64,000 nt of DNA from Trichoderma breve (taxonomy: Eukaryota > Ascomycota > Sordariomycetes > Hypocreales > Hypocreaceae): assembly GCF_028502605.1 (NCBI RefSeq), contig NC_079235.1:4278001-4342000 (forward strand), in the 5' to 3' direction. The translations under genes were made by a program, and so were the position numbers. Under the pieces are notes generated by a model. It saw nothing but the letters and a program-made list of their open reading frames with translations. It ran no database searches and was not told the origin of the DNA. Shown here piece by piece: positions 24,801 through 33,855 of the stretch. Within the stretch, counting starts at the first letter, position 1, and the number at the start of each line of letters is the position of its first letter.

Positions 24801-25179
24801 TGAGACGACGCTGCGCGTGTGGGACGTCTTCTTCTACGAAGGATCCAAGACGCTCTTCCGCGTTGCCCTGGCCATCTTCAAGCTGGGTGAGGCCGAGATT
24901 AAGGCGATTGGAGATCCGATGGAGATGTTTGGCGTGGTCCAGTCAATGCCTAGGAAGATGCTCGACGCGAACAAAGTCTTGGAGACGTGCTTCAAGAGGC
25001 GCAACGGCTTCAACCATCTCAGCCAAGAGGTGATTGAGGAACGCCGGCAAGAGAGGCGTGACAAGGCCCAGCAAGACCTTCTCCTACGGTCGCGCAGTAA
25101 AGCTGCGACAACCGGGGCGACTGGCAGGGAGGCCGACGGAGAGCGAAAGGGCGGCAGCCTGTTTGGGCTGAAGAAATAA
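21895..25179 (+). CDS. TBC-domain Rab GTPase-activating protein (Gyp3/Msb3-like)
   Basis: Stimulates GTP hydrolysis by Rab GTPases in exocytic or endosomal traffic. Intronless, 1,094 residues. The N-terminal ~640 residues are disordered: Pro/Ser-rich, with an acidic block, a Tyr/His/Asn-rich patch (about 375-415) and a Glu-Gln stretch (about 420-475). A short conserved lead-in (RYGFKKENQFITRAQYDAWD) precedes the TBC domain at about 700-1040. Both catalytic fingers are present: the arginine finger in IERDLHRTFP (about residue 763) and the glutamine finger in GYCQSLNFIAG (about 839). A ~45-residue Ser/Pro/Lys insert sits before LPPITLCMTAWF. The C terminus is a charged helix. The lead-in plus domain layout match the Msb3/Msb4/Gyp3 group, though the exact orthologue is uncertain. 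The start is the ATG in GAATCATGAATTC. Confidence 0.93.
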   Translation: MNSMTVSQTGGGHGRQPSITKQKQTSPYASRIKAPPPPLSLLPASNDGRQRPPQLSPMPVSPRWDSLANGSNMLLHSPMSPLPPRSPSQNSWYERYGQLDEATSPQYQPQQQQPPAAIQHHQHHPYQPSSMGRRRPPEPLQLDSASALMTKSMRAEVQVRTPDTPAVENFSRPRKQSTSIRSPPVGPGNLRLASLPPSDRMPEMTSVSPSSTPSWQRPRRPSISSKSSLSYAVSPSFPPTAEYLESRASRTASAQPPIAGHRPQLGYQNRIDSPAFAPAPGGPAPWMSDDELRSSYRSQLTSSSAFGTGTAVTERSSVLTKDSSVLSLYGNENENEAGAEAEAEGEEPSLEDVMGMYERGFCDDDDDQFPENEYPDPYNNNYNEHYQQHPYDHHHYPYDDQYNVGYGSAPYDDDSYPRIPESELEQEPEQEQLERELHPEPERVRQQEQAQDREQEQEHEYRQEHGRSLEHGRAPLPTHDEEVEEEEESAENDTVPDNMISVMHRPVTARSEPGPERIHSDEFDADPVPPVPAAHAALDMEIRQSKMLFSSTAFTSTVPALTHDHDLDHDPEHDLEFPEKRDSSRTVESAPSVDSDGVRPDPRGATHSRGATPSPSPSRISPPSMLESRSVSPSPSVHLPVPEPEKPGSRDRYGFKKENQFITRAQYDAWDKTYSQYLARRRKKWTSYLKDSALMTDRPQRFPAPNAKTKRFVRKGIPPDWRGAAWFYYAGGPAILAKHGGLYDKLLLRQAKHVDIEAIERDLHRTFPDNIQFKPSQATADMLDTTTSSERASQSTVRGAALDGSGPGPVGLEGEPPLIASLRRVLLAFAVYNPRIGYCQSLNFIAGLLLLFVDTEEQAFWLLNVITHIYLPGTHEMSLEGSKVDLGVLMTELRDTMPAVWDKIGGELDSGEPQSRPMTSKSVRNPLNPLTPRLKRKETHAALSSERLPPITLCMTAWFMSCYIGTLPIETTLRVWDVFFYEGSKTLFRVALAIFKLGEAEIKAIGDPMEMFGVVQSMPRKMLDANKVLETCFKRRNGFNHLSQEVIEERRQERRDKAQQDLLLRSRSKAATTGATGREADGERKGGSLFGLKK

Positions 25180-27248
25180 TATCCTTAATACCCAGGGGTG
25201 GTGGTTTGAGTTTCCATTGATACCACTTGTGTCTTTCTTCTTCTTTTTCACCTTTCTCATCTTCCATTCTCATATGCTATAATTCTTTTTTCCCATTTAC
25301 ATCATTTCAATTCATAGCACGGCAGGCGTTTGAGGGAGATGTCAGGTCGTGGCCCAGGAGAATGGCCACGATGCATCTTGCATGAAGCATTAGCATTTTC
25401 ATTCACCTCTTGTTTTCACCATTTTTCACTTCTCTTCTCTCCAACTACTTCTCCTACTACAAATCACTTTTCTCCTTTGTCCCTTACTTTTAACTCTCTT
25501 TATACCTCTTTTTACCTCTATTTTTCTTCTTTTTAACTTCTTCATATGGGGTGCGCGGATTACATACAAAATGGGCGCATATATCCCCCTTGTTTCAAAA
25601 TACCATGACGACGGTTACGGCTGCAACCTGTGGCAGGTCCCTTGTTAGAGGAACTAGAGACGGAATGCTTGTTGCGAACAAAAAAGAAAGGGATGCGTTT
25701 TGGCCAAAGAATGAGCGAGACACAAGAAAAAGGGAAGACAGCTGTATTCTCTTTGTGCTTAACCTCCTTATTTCTTGTTATTTTTTTCAGCTTTTTCTCT
25801 TATTATTTCTACATCTGTGGTGCGCAGCATAGAAGGACGGGCATGTACAAAAATCTCTTTGCTTGTTTTGTTTTTTTGATTTGAAACTTGGATAGAATAG
25901 GACACAAAATCTCGGGGGGAAACGAGGGAGTAATTGGCAAAACACCCACTGGCGTGTACACACAATTGTTGTTTTGTGGCGCGGCCAATGATGAATTCTT
26001 GAACGAAAGGCTCTTTTTTTGTGTGTGCTTTGTGCGTGACGTGATGAATTGTTCCATTTGCTGTATTGTATATTTTTTTGCCAATCTTAATAGTAATCAA
26101 GTAAGTTCTCTTGAACAGAATTCTTGTCTAGCTCTTTGAAAGAGAGGGAAAGGTGAGTATTGTACCGCTTTTGTTTTTGAAAGGTCTTACGTATCGTGAA
26201 GGATATTTATCCAGGTATCTGTTCGATATACAGACTCTCGGAACCAATGTTATACTGCTCGGGCCATCGCTACCATATCAGGAACTTGTAGGTTCCTTTA
26301 TGCTTGAATCCTAGCTGTTGAGTAATTGGGCGGGAGGATTCGACCGATCCTACCATCAGTTGGTAGCTAGGATTGGCCCCTAAGCCGGACTTAACACTCC
26401 GCTTCCTTATGTAAAAGAGATCCATTGATATGTTTGCGTTGGAACTAGATAGAAGAATGAAGACGACTTGTACTGACGAAAATGACATCTAGCGGTGACG
26501 GTGGCCTCGTTCCTAGAAGAAGAACGAAGCGCCAGGCAAATTAAATTGTTCTCTCTGACTGATTCACGTTCAGCGGTCCTTGAAGCGGTCAGACAAACTA
26601 GGTCTTCTGTCTTTGTCGATGTCTTGTATGTCGTGTGTGTCTTGGTGAAGATGTGGACTAAGCAGACTGGTCTTGTTATCGAAATGCCTTTAGGTTCTTT
26701 TTCACGTAAATGGGAGTTGTTTATATAGCAGGTGCTTAATAACATTATTAACAATAACTTGTATAAAAATTGTAATATTGTGCCCCAATGGGTTCCTACA
26801 GATGAATAAAGCAAGTATTCATCGGGGGCAAATGTTCAGGTTAAGGTATATATGAGCTATAAAATATGGGTGTGTAAAAGACTCTCAAAGAACAGGAAGA
26901 GAAATGTTGTTTTTCACCATGCTAACCCTCAACCTAGCGCCAACTCTTGTCTTGTTTCAATCTGATACCTGAATGATATCATATTCTTAGCTACAATGTT
27001 GCTCTTGAGACTTTGTAAATCATCTGTTACGCACTCTCTTCATCCTTCAAGTCTCTCAACAGCCAGCCATAATTCATTCTATGCCACGCATGACCCCATG
27101 TATGTACCTCTCTACCTGTAGAAGTACGACGACGACTATTTGTGAATTCCTGTTTGTCCAGCATCTCATCTCCCCCTCTCTCCCCCTCTCCTGCTCTTGT
27201 AATTATGCGAAATGAAAAAAAAAAAAAAGATGGGGGGGGAACATCTTT
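25180..27248. other. Convergent 3' interval, TBC gene / E2 gene
   Basis: 2.07 kb of AT-rich, T-tract-rich sequence between two 3' ends. It presumably includes a long TBC 3'UTR. Nothing else is supported. Confidence 0.4.
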
Positions 27249-27825
27249 TTATGATGCCGATGCCGGAAAGACGGGGTCTTCAAGGGCATATTTAGTGACG
27301 GCAGCCTTCGCCTTTGCCTCCCACGCCTCCCTGTCGTTGCGGTACTCATCAGCAATGCGCTCCTCGAGCGGGTCGTCAGGCTGAGGCTCGACAAGCAGGT
27401 TACGCAGGGCCTCGAGGACAGACGCTATCTTTGTGCTGGGCTTCCAGTTCTCGGCCTTGAGGATGGCGAGGCAGACGTTGCCGAGGGAGTCGTTTGTGAT
27501 GTTTGGGTGGTAGACGCGGGTGACGAACTTTACGACGGGGGGCTTGAAGGGGTAGTCGGTGGGGAGGGTGAGGACGATGCCGAAGCGGCCCGGGTAGAAG
27601 GTGGTTGAGGCCGGGGGCTGGAGGGTGACGTGCCAGGTGTGGACGGAGTTGTTGGGGGGGAGCGTGACGAGGAAGCCCTCGATGGGGGTTTGGGAGACTT
27701 CGGCGAATTCCTGGAAGAGAGAGAGTTAGTGAGCAAGAGAGAAGGAGAAGGAGAAGCTGGTTGATATGGGGAGAGGGAGGCATAGAGAGGTTGAGGCTTA
27801 CCTTGGAGATGCGTTTGGTCGACAT
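27249..27825 (-). CDS. Ubiquitin-conjugating enzyme E2, UBE2L3 (UbcH7)-like
   Basis: E2 that carries ubiquitin on a cysteine and passes it to an E3; UbcH7-class enzymes work with HECT and RBR E3s. Exons 27802-27825 (MSTKRISK) and 27249-27710, with a 91-bp CT-rich intron (GTAAGC donor, CACTAAC branch site), give 161 residues. The UBC core is plain: YPFKPPVVKF, the HPN motif in VYHPNITNDSLGNVCL with the catalytic Cys a few residues on, and PQPDDPLEERIADEY. The block AENWKPSTK after the active site is the hallmark I know from UBE2L3 rather than from the Ubc4/5 class, where the equivalent is SQWSPALT. No N- or C-terminal extension. It diverges from RRP1. Confidence 0.9.
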
Positions 27826-28758
27826 GGTGATGGTTGTGGTATGGATGCAATGCACAGGGAGATGATGGATGGGCTAAGATTCCGCTGCTCTAGTGATGTG
27901 ACAGAGAGAATGGCGGTAGAGGCCTATCTATCTCTTCAGGATGTAGAAAAGTAAACGGTCCTTTGTTCCGCTCGATCGTATGGGCAAATGTCGAGTTGAG
28001 TCGAATCGAGGAGGGCGGCCGTGACGTCGTTGATGCAGAGAGAGAAGCGTGTGATGATCTATCGCAGGTAGTCGAGATGCTCGTATTCGCAGGTGAGGAT
28101 TGAGACAGAGTGTAGATGAGAGAGAGAGGAAGCAAAAATGCAGACAGACGATGGCAGAACAAAGAAGATGAAGCTTTTCTTTGTAGCTGAGCGCCTGTGA
28201 CTGTGACTGTATGACGGATGTGGGGTCTGTTCTGTTACACGCCCAGGTACCGAGTACGTACCGGATGGCGGGGCAGGCGGGATCACGGCAAGTACAGATA
28301 CGAAGCTGCGGTATCGTTTGGAATCAATAAAGAGGCTGATGTTGTATGATTACCGCTCTAATATGGAATATACTGTTGATTCCTACTGATTATTCTGATA
28401 TGATTCCAAGTCTTAAATGCAAATAATATTTCCAGGTACATACTTCCAGGTACTAACAAGATCCAACACTGGCAAGGCAGCAACAAAGCAAAAGCACCAG
28501 GTACTTCAATCTCGGTCAACGGCCTGCAGGTGGGTCTCCGTCCCCTTCACCGAGACCCACACCGAAGCTTCACCTTGATTTTTTCCAAGCCTTTCAAAAT
28601 TTCCCTACCAACTTTTTACTTGCTTCCAGTAACCAATACAGGACTACATTCTGAATTACTCAACATACACACGCAATTCATATTCGCATTATAGTCCAAT
28701 TCTCGACTCAATTCAGACATATACACACAGATACACACATACAAATCTCCTACCAGCC
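27826..28758. promoter_or_regulatory. Divergent promoter interval E2 / RRP1
   Basis: 933 bp between divergent starts. CAGGTACCGAGTACGTACCGG at 28243-28263 is an imperfect palindrome, and CAGGTAC recurs at about 28434, 28449 and 28498. CA-rich leader precedes RRP1. Confidence 0.5.
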
Positions 28759-29606
28759 ATGGCTGCCTCCGCCGCCGTCTCTGCGCAAGAAGCGCAGCAG
28801 ATGCCCTTTATCAAAAACCTCGCCTCAAGCGGTCCGTCTCTTTCTCTCTCTCTCCTCTTCCCTCCTGTCTCTCTCTTAGTTATAAACTAACAAGTCTTCC
28901 AAAAACAGACCGCAAACTCCGTACCGAATCCCTCTCCTCCCTCCAATCATTCCTCTCCTCCCGCCGCTCCCTCACCCCCCTCGACGCCCGCAAGCTCTGG
29001 ACAGGCCTCTACTACGCCCTCTGGATGACCGACCGCCCTCGTCCTCAACAAGCCCTCGCGCAAGACCTCGCGAACCTCGTCTTCGACCTGCAGCCCGCGT
29101 GCGTGGAGCCCTGGCTCGCGGCCTTTTGGTCCGTTCTTGGTGTGCAGTGGCCGCATATTGAGGCGTTGCGATTGGATAAGTTTCTCTTGCTCGTTAGGAG
29201 AATGTTTGCTGCGCATGTGAAGGTTGCGAAAGAGGATGGATTTAAGGGGGATTTGACGGAGGTGGTGGTGGGTGTGTTTAAGCAGTGGTGTTTTGATGCC
29301 GAGGATGAGAATAAGGTTGCGTTGGGGTTGAGGTTGCATGTGCTTGATGTTTGGGTGGATGAGCTGGAGCGCGAGGGGGCTCTTGCGGTTGAAGATGAGA
29401 ATGCGAGGGAGTTTGTGAAGAAGGTTGGTGGGTTGGTGGAGAGTCTGAAGAGGTGTCCTGTTAAATCGATTCGACAGCGTGCTCTGGATAGCTACGATGA
29501 TGAGAGATTGCCGTGGGTGGAGAAGAAGGAGGATGAGGAGGAGGATGAAGAGATGGATGGTGAGGAGGGTGAGGAGGATGGTGAATGGGGTGGCATCGAC
29601 AATTAA
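28759..29606 (+). CDS. RRP1: Ribosomal RNA-processing protein 1 (Rrp1/Nop52 family)
   Basis: Nucleolar factor needed for processing of 27S pre-rRNA to 25S and 5.8S rRNA in the large-subunit pathway. Exons 28759-28831 and 28909-29606 give 256 residues. The intron has an atypical GTCCGT donor, a KACTAACA-type branch site and CAG acceptor; splicing restores NLASSDRKLRTESL. Family blocks seen are PFIKNLASSDRKLR, KLWTGLYYALWMTDRPRPQQ, FWSVLGVQWPHIEALRLDKF and LRLHVLDVWVDEL. The C-terminal 35 residues are almost all Glu/Asp/Gly, so this is a short form lacking the long basic tail of animal homologues. The first exon uses C-rich codons and the later part G/T-rich ones, an abrupt change around 29130. 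Confidence 0.93.
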
Positions 29607-30126
29607 TTGGCGAGACAGGAGGGCGTCGTTTTGGCAGATTTTGCATTTTTTGTGTTCTGGTTTTTTGTGTATACCAACCATTGCGGTGGATGAGGAAGAA
29701 AAAAGGTGTCTGGCGTTTTACAAGAAAGAAGAAATCTCGGTTCAATTTCAGATATTGCATCCCAAAAAGAAAACTATATATACATACACAATCATACAAA
29801 GTTCCATAAACACTCAAACAAGAGCACGATATTGGTGTGCTGAAACAAGAACCGCCTTCTTCATTATACTACCTATATTCAATATTCGACCACCCATGCT
29901 ACCCTACCTAGGTACACCAAAGATAATGCATCATGACTGTATTATGCTCCATACTCCATTTTTGTTCAGTTTCCCTGCTCCTCATCATTATCTCGTCAGT
30001 AACGATTATTATGTGTACTATATATAAAAAAGAAAAGAAAGTAAAAAAAAAAAAGGCAAATAATAAAAAAGAGAATAACTCCCACCAAAACTGCCGCCAA
30101 AAGAATTCGTCGTCATGTTATTCTCT
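29607..30126. other. Convergent 3' interval
   Basis: 520 bp, AT-rich, with A-rich runs around 30028-30070. It should carry the two 3'UTRs. No gene seen. Confidence 0.4.
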
Positions 30127-33100
30127 TCACCTCCATCGCCCAATCTTCACCCACCCCTGCTCCTCATCGTCGTCCACAGGCTTCGGCTTGGCCTTCTCGT
30201 CATGGCCCTTCTCAGCCCGCTGCTTCGCCAGCCGTAGCGCTCGCCACTCATCCCACTTTGCCTTTTCTTCCGGCAGCGGCTCTCTGGCAGAAGCCACGAG
30301 GCCCTTCTTGCGGAGACGCCGTCTATGCCGACGCTTCTGCTCAGGAGAAAGCGACTCCGTGTCGACCTGGGTAATGTCGCGTCTCAGAGCGAGATCCTGC
30401 ATGTCGGCGATAAAGTCGTAGGCTTCCTCGTACGCGAAAGATGCGACTTGACGTCCTTGTCCGCCGGTGATCCACTGGTCGAGCTTGATGGGCAAGGCCG
30501 TTCCGAAATCCGTGGGGTCGTCAAAGGACCAGACGCAGGGCGATTTGGATGCTGGACAGGTTGTTGGGCGGCAGTACATGGAGCACATGGTCGCCTCGGC
30601 GGCATACCACAACGAGAGGATCAGTGTGAACACGCCCAGCCAAGTAAGGTGGAAGGTTGGAGTTCGATGGAAGAGTTGTGGAAGTGTAAGATGAAGATAT
30701 GTAACGGGGGTGGCAGAAGAGCTTGTCGATGACGACAATGATGGTTTGCAGTACGGGCAACCTTGCCTGGGAGTCTTGTGGTAGTGATGCGCGTGACCCT
30801 TGGGGGCTTGGACCTTGGTCTTTGTGTCTTTCTTCGCTTGGATCAAGGGTTTTATATCCTTATTCTCTTGAGCCAAGGGTTTTGTCTCCTGCTTCACTTG
30901 AGCCAAGGGGTTTGGCTCCTGCTTCACTTGAGGCAGGGCCTTGGTTTCTGTCTTCTCTAGAGGGGCCACCGGTTGGGGAGCTACCGGTTGAGGCTGAGCT
31001 CGCGAATAGCGATCGAAGCGATCCTCGAAGCGCTCAATGCCCTGCTTAGCCGAACGGATCCTTAAGAGGCCTGTTTGTAGCGACTTGTTCATTCTCTCAA
31101 AGGCAGCCATCTCGTCATCCTTCTGGTCCCCGCCCTTAATCGCATCAGAGGGTTCAGACTCTGACTCAAGGTCCAGATCAAAGTTGTCGGCGGCTACTGT
31201 GGATGGAGGAAGGGGATCGCTCTCTGGCGCGGCGAGCTTGGCTGCCTTTTTGGCGTTGGCGATAAACTCATCCAGGTCATCAAACGTTGAGTCTTCCATG
31301 TCGTATTCTCGACGCAGCTGCATCAAATCATCCTTGGCGGACGGAGGCCTGGCCGAATTCTTCATCGGTGGCTTGCGTCGAGGTAACGATTTCGCCCGCG
31401 GTTTCTTTGCAGCCACCGAGGCCAGCGCAATATCGCCGCCGTCGTCAGTCGTGCCGGGATCTGAGGCGGTGTCCTGGTCTTGGCTTCTCTCCCTGCTCCT
31501 CCACGAGGAGAAGCTCGGCCTCCTGGCCTGGAAGAGTGAAGCAGGCGGCTCTGCAGATGTCTTTGCAGGTGCCTTGACCTCCTCTTGCATCTCTGGAATA
31601 GGTGATTCGGGCTTCAGCACCAGCTTTTCAGTCTTGACTGTCACCGGTGTCTCGACATAGGCTCCCGTAACTGTCGGAGTCGGCATACTCAAAGGGTCAG
31701 GCTTGTTGGGCTTTGGAGTTGTTATCATTGCTGACGACTCGTCTAGCCCATCGTCACCTTCGTCCGAGTCATCGAGAGTCGGGGATGGCGCGCGTATGGA
31801 ACCTCGCTCAGACTGGTTATCCGACGGCGCAAACAGCTTCATCTCGGCCTCTATCCTAGCCGTCGGGTCCGGTTCTGACTGCATGCTGGATCGCTTGCTC
31901 TTAGCAGACTCCACCGATCGCGAGCGCTGCAGGCCAGTGAATCCCACGGTGGGCTTTGGCTTTTCGGAATCCTTAAAGTCGGTTATCGTAGTAGTAGTCG
32001 CGGTAGTGGCAGTCGTGGTAGTAGCAGGCTTGTCACCAGCAGAGGCGCGTCTTGAAAAAATGCGAGAAGCGATCCTGTCGGCGATTGATTTGGCAGTGGT
32101 TTGTTTGCGTTCCTCGTCACCTGGCGGAGGAGTGGGCAGCTGTTTTGTTCTGGGTTCGTCTTCAGGTGGCGGGCTGGAGCTGGCGGCCCTTGCCAGCCGG
32201 CGCAGCAGGTCGTGCTCATCAGGCCGCCTTTCAAAGGGTTTGGGCTTTGCCAGCAGGTTGTCCCGTTTCTGCTCGTGGATTTCTAGCCTTTTCAGTGGTT
32301 CTCGAGATGGAAATGCCGCTTCAACCTTGTCCTCCTCTTCTACGCGCCTCGCATCCCGACCAAAGAATGTCGCGGGTGCGTCTGATGTCTGCCGACCAAA
32401 TTCACCTCCGCCAAAAGACGTCCTTGGACGCAAAAGCGGTGGCTGTTCGTCCTTCTTTGCATCATCGACTGGCTCTTGCTTTGTTAGGCGTCGCCGCGCC
32501 AGCCCAAAGGTCGGACGAGGCTTGGGATCCTCATCAGGGGAACGCGGACGTGCCATGGAGTTTTGCTCCTTGATTTCCTGGAGGCGAGCGGCTGCAAAGG
32601 CCCGCTTCGACACGCCGTCGGCCTCCCGCTGCCGGATGTCGTCTAGTTTGGTATTGTTTCTCAGTCCGTCAAGGTGTCTGCTGGCAAGGGGAAACTGTCG
32701 CTCTACCTGCCCTTCTCTTGTGCGTATTTCTTCGAGTTTTGTATTTGGTGGCCTCAGCCGTGTTTGGTTTGATAGTGGTATATGGCTGCCGTTTGCGCGA
32801 AGCTCGAGCGACCTGATTTCGTCTAGTTTGTTGTTGCGAGACCCTGGATTGGCGAGACGGGGCAGACTGTCAAAGTCTTGCTTTCCATCGTCGCGGAATC
32901 CGAGGCGACTCGCAAACGGCCGAGTCCCGACCCTAACGCGTGGACTGTCGGATATCTGCAACTCGCCGGCGGTGAAATCCTCATCCATCTGCCAGGCGAA
33001 GCTCTTGTCGGGAGAAGATCGCTGGACGAGTGTTGCCGCCGAGAGGGCAGGGTCGAGGGGGAAATCCTCGATGCCCGGGACCAGTTCAGGGAGCCCACTG

Positions 33101-33855
33101 GTGCTGGTGCCGGTGGTAGCGGTACCGTCTCTGTTTGCTCCAGACCGCAGAGCGTTGCGGATGGCAGGACTGACAAACTCGGTCGATCGCTGTCGCACGA
33201 GGCCATCGGTGCCGGTGAGGCGGGTGGCCCTGGCCGGCGATATTGCTCCTTCCCTGCCTCCCACGAGGGTTGCGCTGAGGTTGGAGTTGCGCGCCGAGGG
33301 AATCTTGCTGCGCCCTTTGGTGTCCAGATGGTCGGCCCCGAGCACCCGCTGCAACTCTGACACTTCCGAGGCTGTCCTTGTCCTCCAAGGCCTGGGAGCT
33401 GGACTGGGCGAGCCGTCGACGGCGACGGGGTCATCAAGGCCTGCCTCGTGCATCAGCTTTGCCGCCTCTTCCTCACCCTCTGCGAGCTCCATGGCCTTGC
33501 GCAACGATATGGGCTTTCGGCGCGTGCTATTCAGTCGGGGGATTCGGGTGCCTCCAGATGAGAGCACACTGGAATTAGCATTGGCATTGGCATTTGCCTG
33601 GTCTCGGGTCGAGAAGAAGCCTTCGGAGACGGGCCTCGGCTTCCGTAGTCCCGTCGCGTTGTCGCCGCCGGACATGCTCGTAGCTGCTCCCATTCCTATT
33701 CTTGAGAAGCCCGGAGTCTTGGCCGTGTACACGTGCAATTGATTTTCACTGCCATCTTCTGGCCGGCCGAATAACGGCTTCCGGCTGCCGTCATTCACGT
33801 ATAAGGATGCGGGACGTCCATTTTGTCGGACGCCAATTGCTTGATGTTCCTGCAT
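30127..33855 (-). CDS. Large disordered protein with one C-terminal membrane segment, function unknown
   Basis: Intronless, 1,242 residues, ATG at 33853-33855. Residues 1 to ~1000 are mostly low-complexity Ser/Pro/Arg/Asp sequence. Within it, four short related motifs recur every ~28-30 residues at about 340-425: NNKLDEIRSLE, NTKLEEIRTRE, NTKLDDIRQRE and a weaker RLQEIKEQ. They look like a repeated binding peptide. Around residues 965-1015 lies a 10-residue tandem repeat (PLAQVKQETK type). Then come HHYHKTPRQGCPYCKP, a single hydrophobic segment LTWLGVFTLILSLWYAA (about 1068-1085), a Cys-rich patch (CSMYCRPTTCPASKSPC) and a folded-looking end of ~130 residues (KLDQWITGG, FIADMQDLALR). No signal peptide. 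The layout suggests a tail-proximal membrane anchor with a cytosolic or nucleoplasmic N-terminal arm, for example at the nuclear envelope or ER, but I do not recognise the family. Confidence 0.85.
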   Translation of the reverse strand: MQEHQAIGVRQNGRPASLYVNDGSRKPLFGRPEDGSENQLHVYTAKTPGFSRIGMGAATSMSGGDNATGLRKPRPVSEGFFSTRDQANANANANSSVLSSGGTRIPRLNSTRRKPISLRKAMELAEGEEEAAKLMHEAGLDDPVAVDGSPSPAPRPWRTRTASEVSELQRVLGADHLDTKGRSKIPSARNSNLSATLVGGREGAISPARATRLTGTDGLVRQRSTEFVSPAIRNALRSGANRDGTATTGTSTSGLPELVPGIEDFPLDPALSAATLVQRSSPDKSFAWQMDEDFTAGELQISDSPRVRVGTRPFASRLGFRDDGKQDFDSLPRLANPGSRNNKLDEIRSLELRANGSHIPLSNQTRLRPPNTKLEEIRTREGQVERQFPLASRHLDGLRNNTKLDDIRQREADGVSKRAFAAARLQEIKEQNSMARPRSPDEDPKPRPTFGLARRRLTKQEPVDDAKKDEQPPLLRPRTSFGGGEFGRQTSDAPATFFGRDARRVEEEDKVEAAFPSREPLKRLEIHEQKRDNLLAKPKPFERRPDEHDLLRRLARAASSSPPPEDEPRTKQLPTPPPGDEERKQTTAKSIADRIASRIFSRRASAGDKPATTTTATTATTTTITDFKDSEKPKPTVGFTGLQRSRSVESAKSKRSSMQSEPDPTARIEAEMKLFAPSDNQSERGSIRAPSPTLDDSDEGDDGLDESSAMITTPKPNKPDPLSMPTPTVTGAYVETPVTVKTEKLVLKPESPIPEMQEEVKAPAKTSAEPPASLFQARRPSFSSWRSRERSQDQDTASDPGTTDDGGDIALASVAAKKPRAKSLPRRKPPMKNSARPPSAKDDLMQLRREYDMEDSTFDDLDEFIANAKKAAKLAAPESDPLPPSTVAADNFDLDLESESEPSDAIKGGDQKDDEMAAFERMNKSLQTGLLRIRSAKQGIERFEDRFDRYSRAQPQPVAPQPVAPLEKTETKALPQVKQEPNPLAQVKQETKPLAQENKDIKPLIQAKKDTKTKVQAPKGHAHHYHKTPRQGCPYCKPSLSSSTSSSATPVTYLHLTLPQLFHRTPTFHLTWLGVFTLILSLWYAAEATMCSMYCRPTTCPASKSPCVWSFDDPTDFGTALPIKLDQWITGGQGRQVASFAYEEAYDFIADMQDLALRRDITQVDTESLSPEQKRRHRRRLRKKGLVASAREPLPEEKAKWDEWRALRLAKQRAEKGHDEKAKPKPVDDDEEQGWVKIGRWR
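30807..30956. repeat. 30-bp coding minisatellite, five units
   Basis: CTTG recurs at 30807, 30837, 30867, 30897 and 30927, exactly every 30 bp; the units between are 60-90% alike and the third and fourth are nearly identical. It encodes a 10-residue repeat (PLAQVKQETK type) in the unknown membrane protein, so gain or loss of units would stay in frame. Confidence 0.9.

Noticed and set aside
31703..33742. 679-codon plus-strand open frame, longer than most real genes here
   Set aside because: It lies wholly antisense to the 1,242-residue minus-strand gene, is Ser/Arg/Ala-rich without domains, and arises because the sense codons seldom give stops on the other strand.
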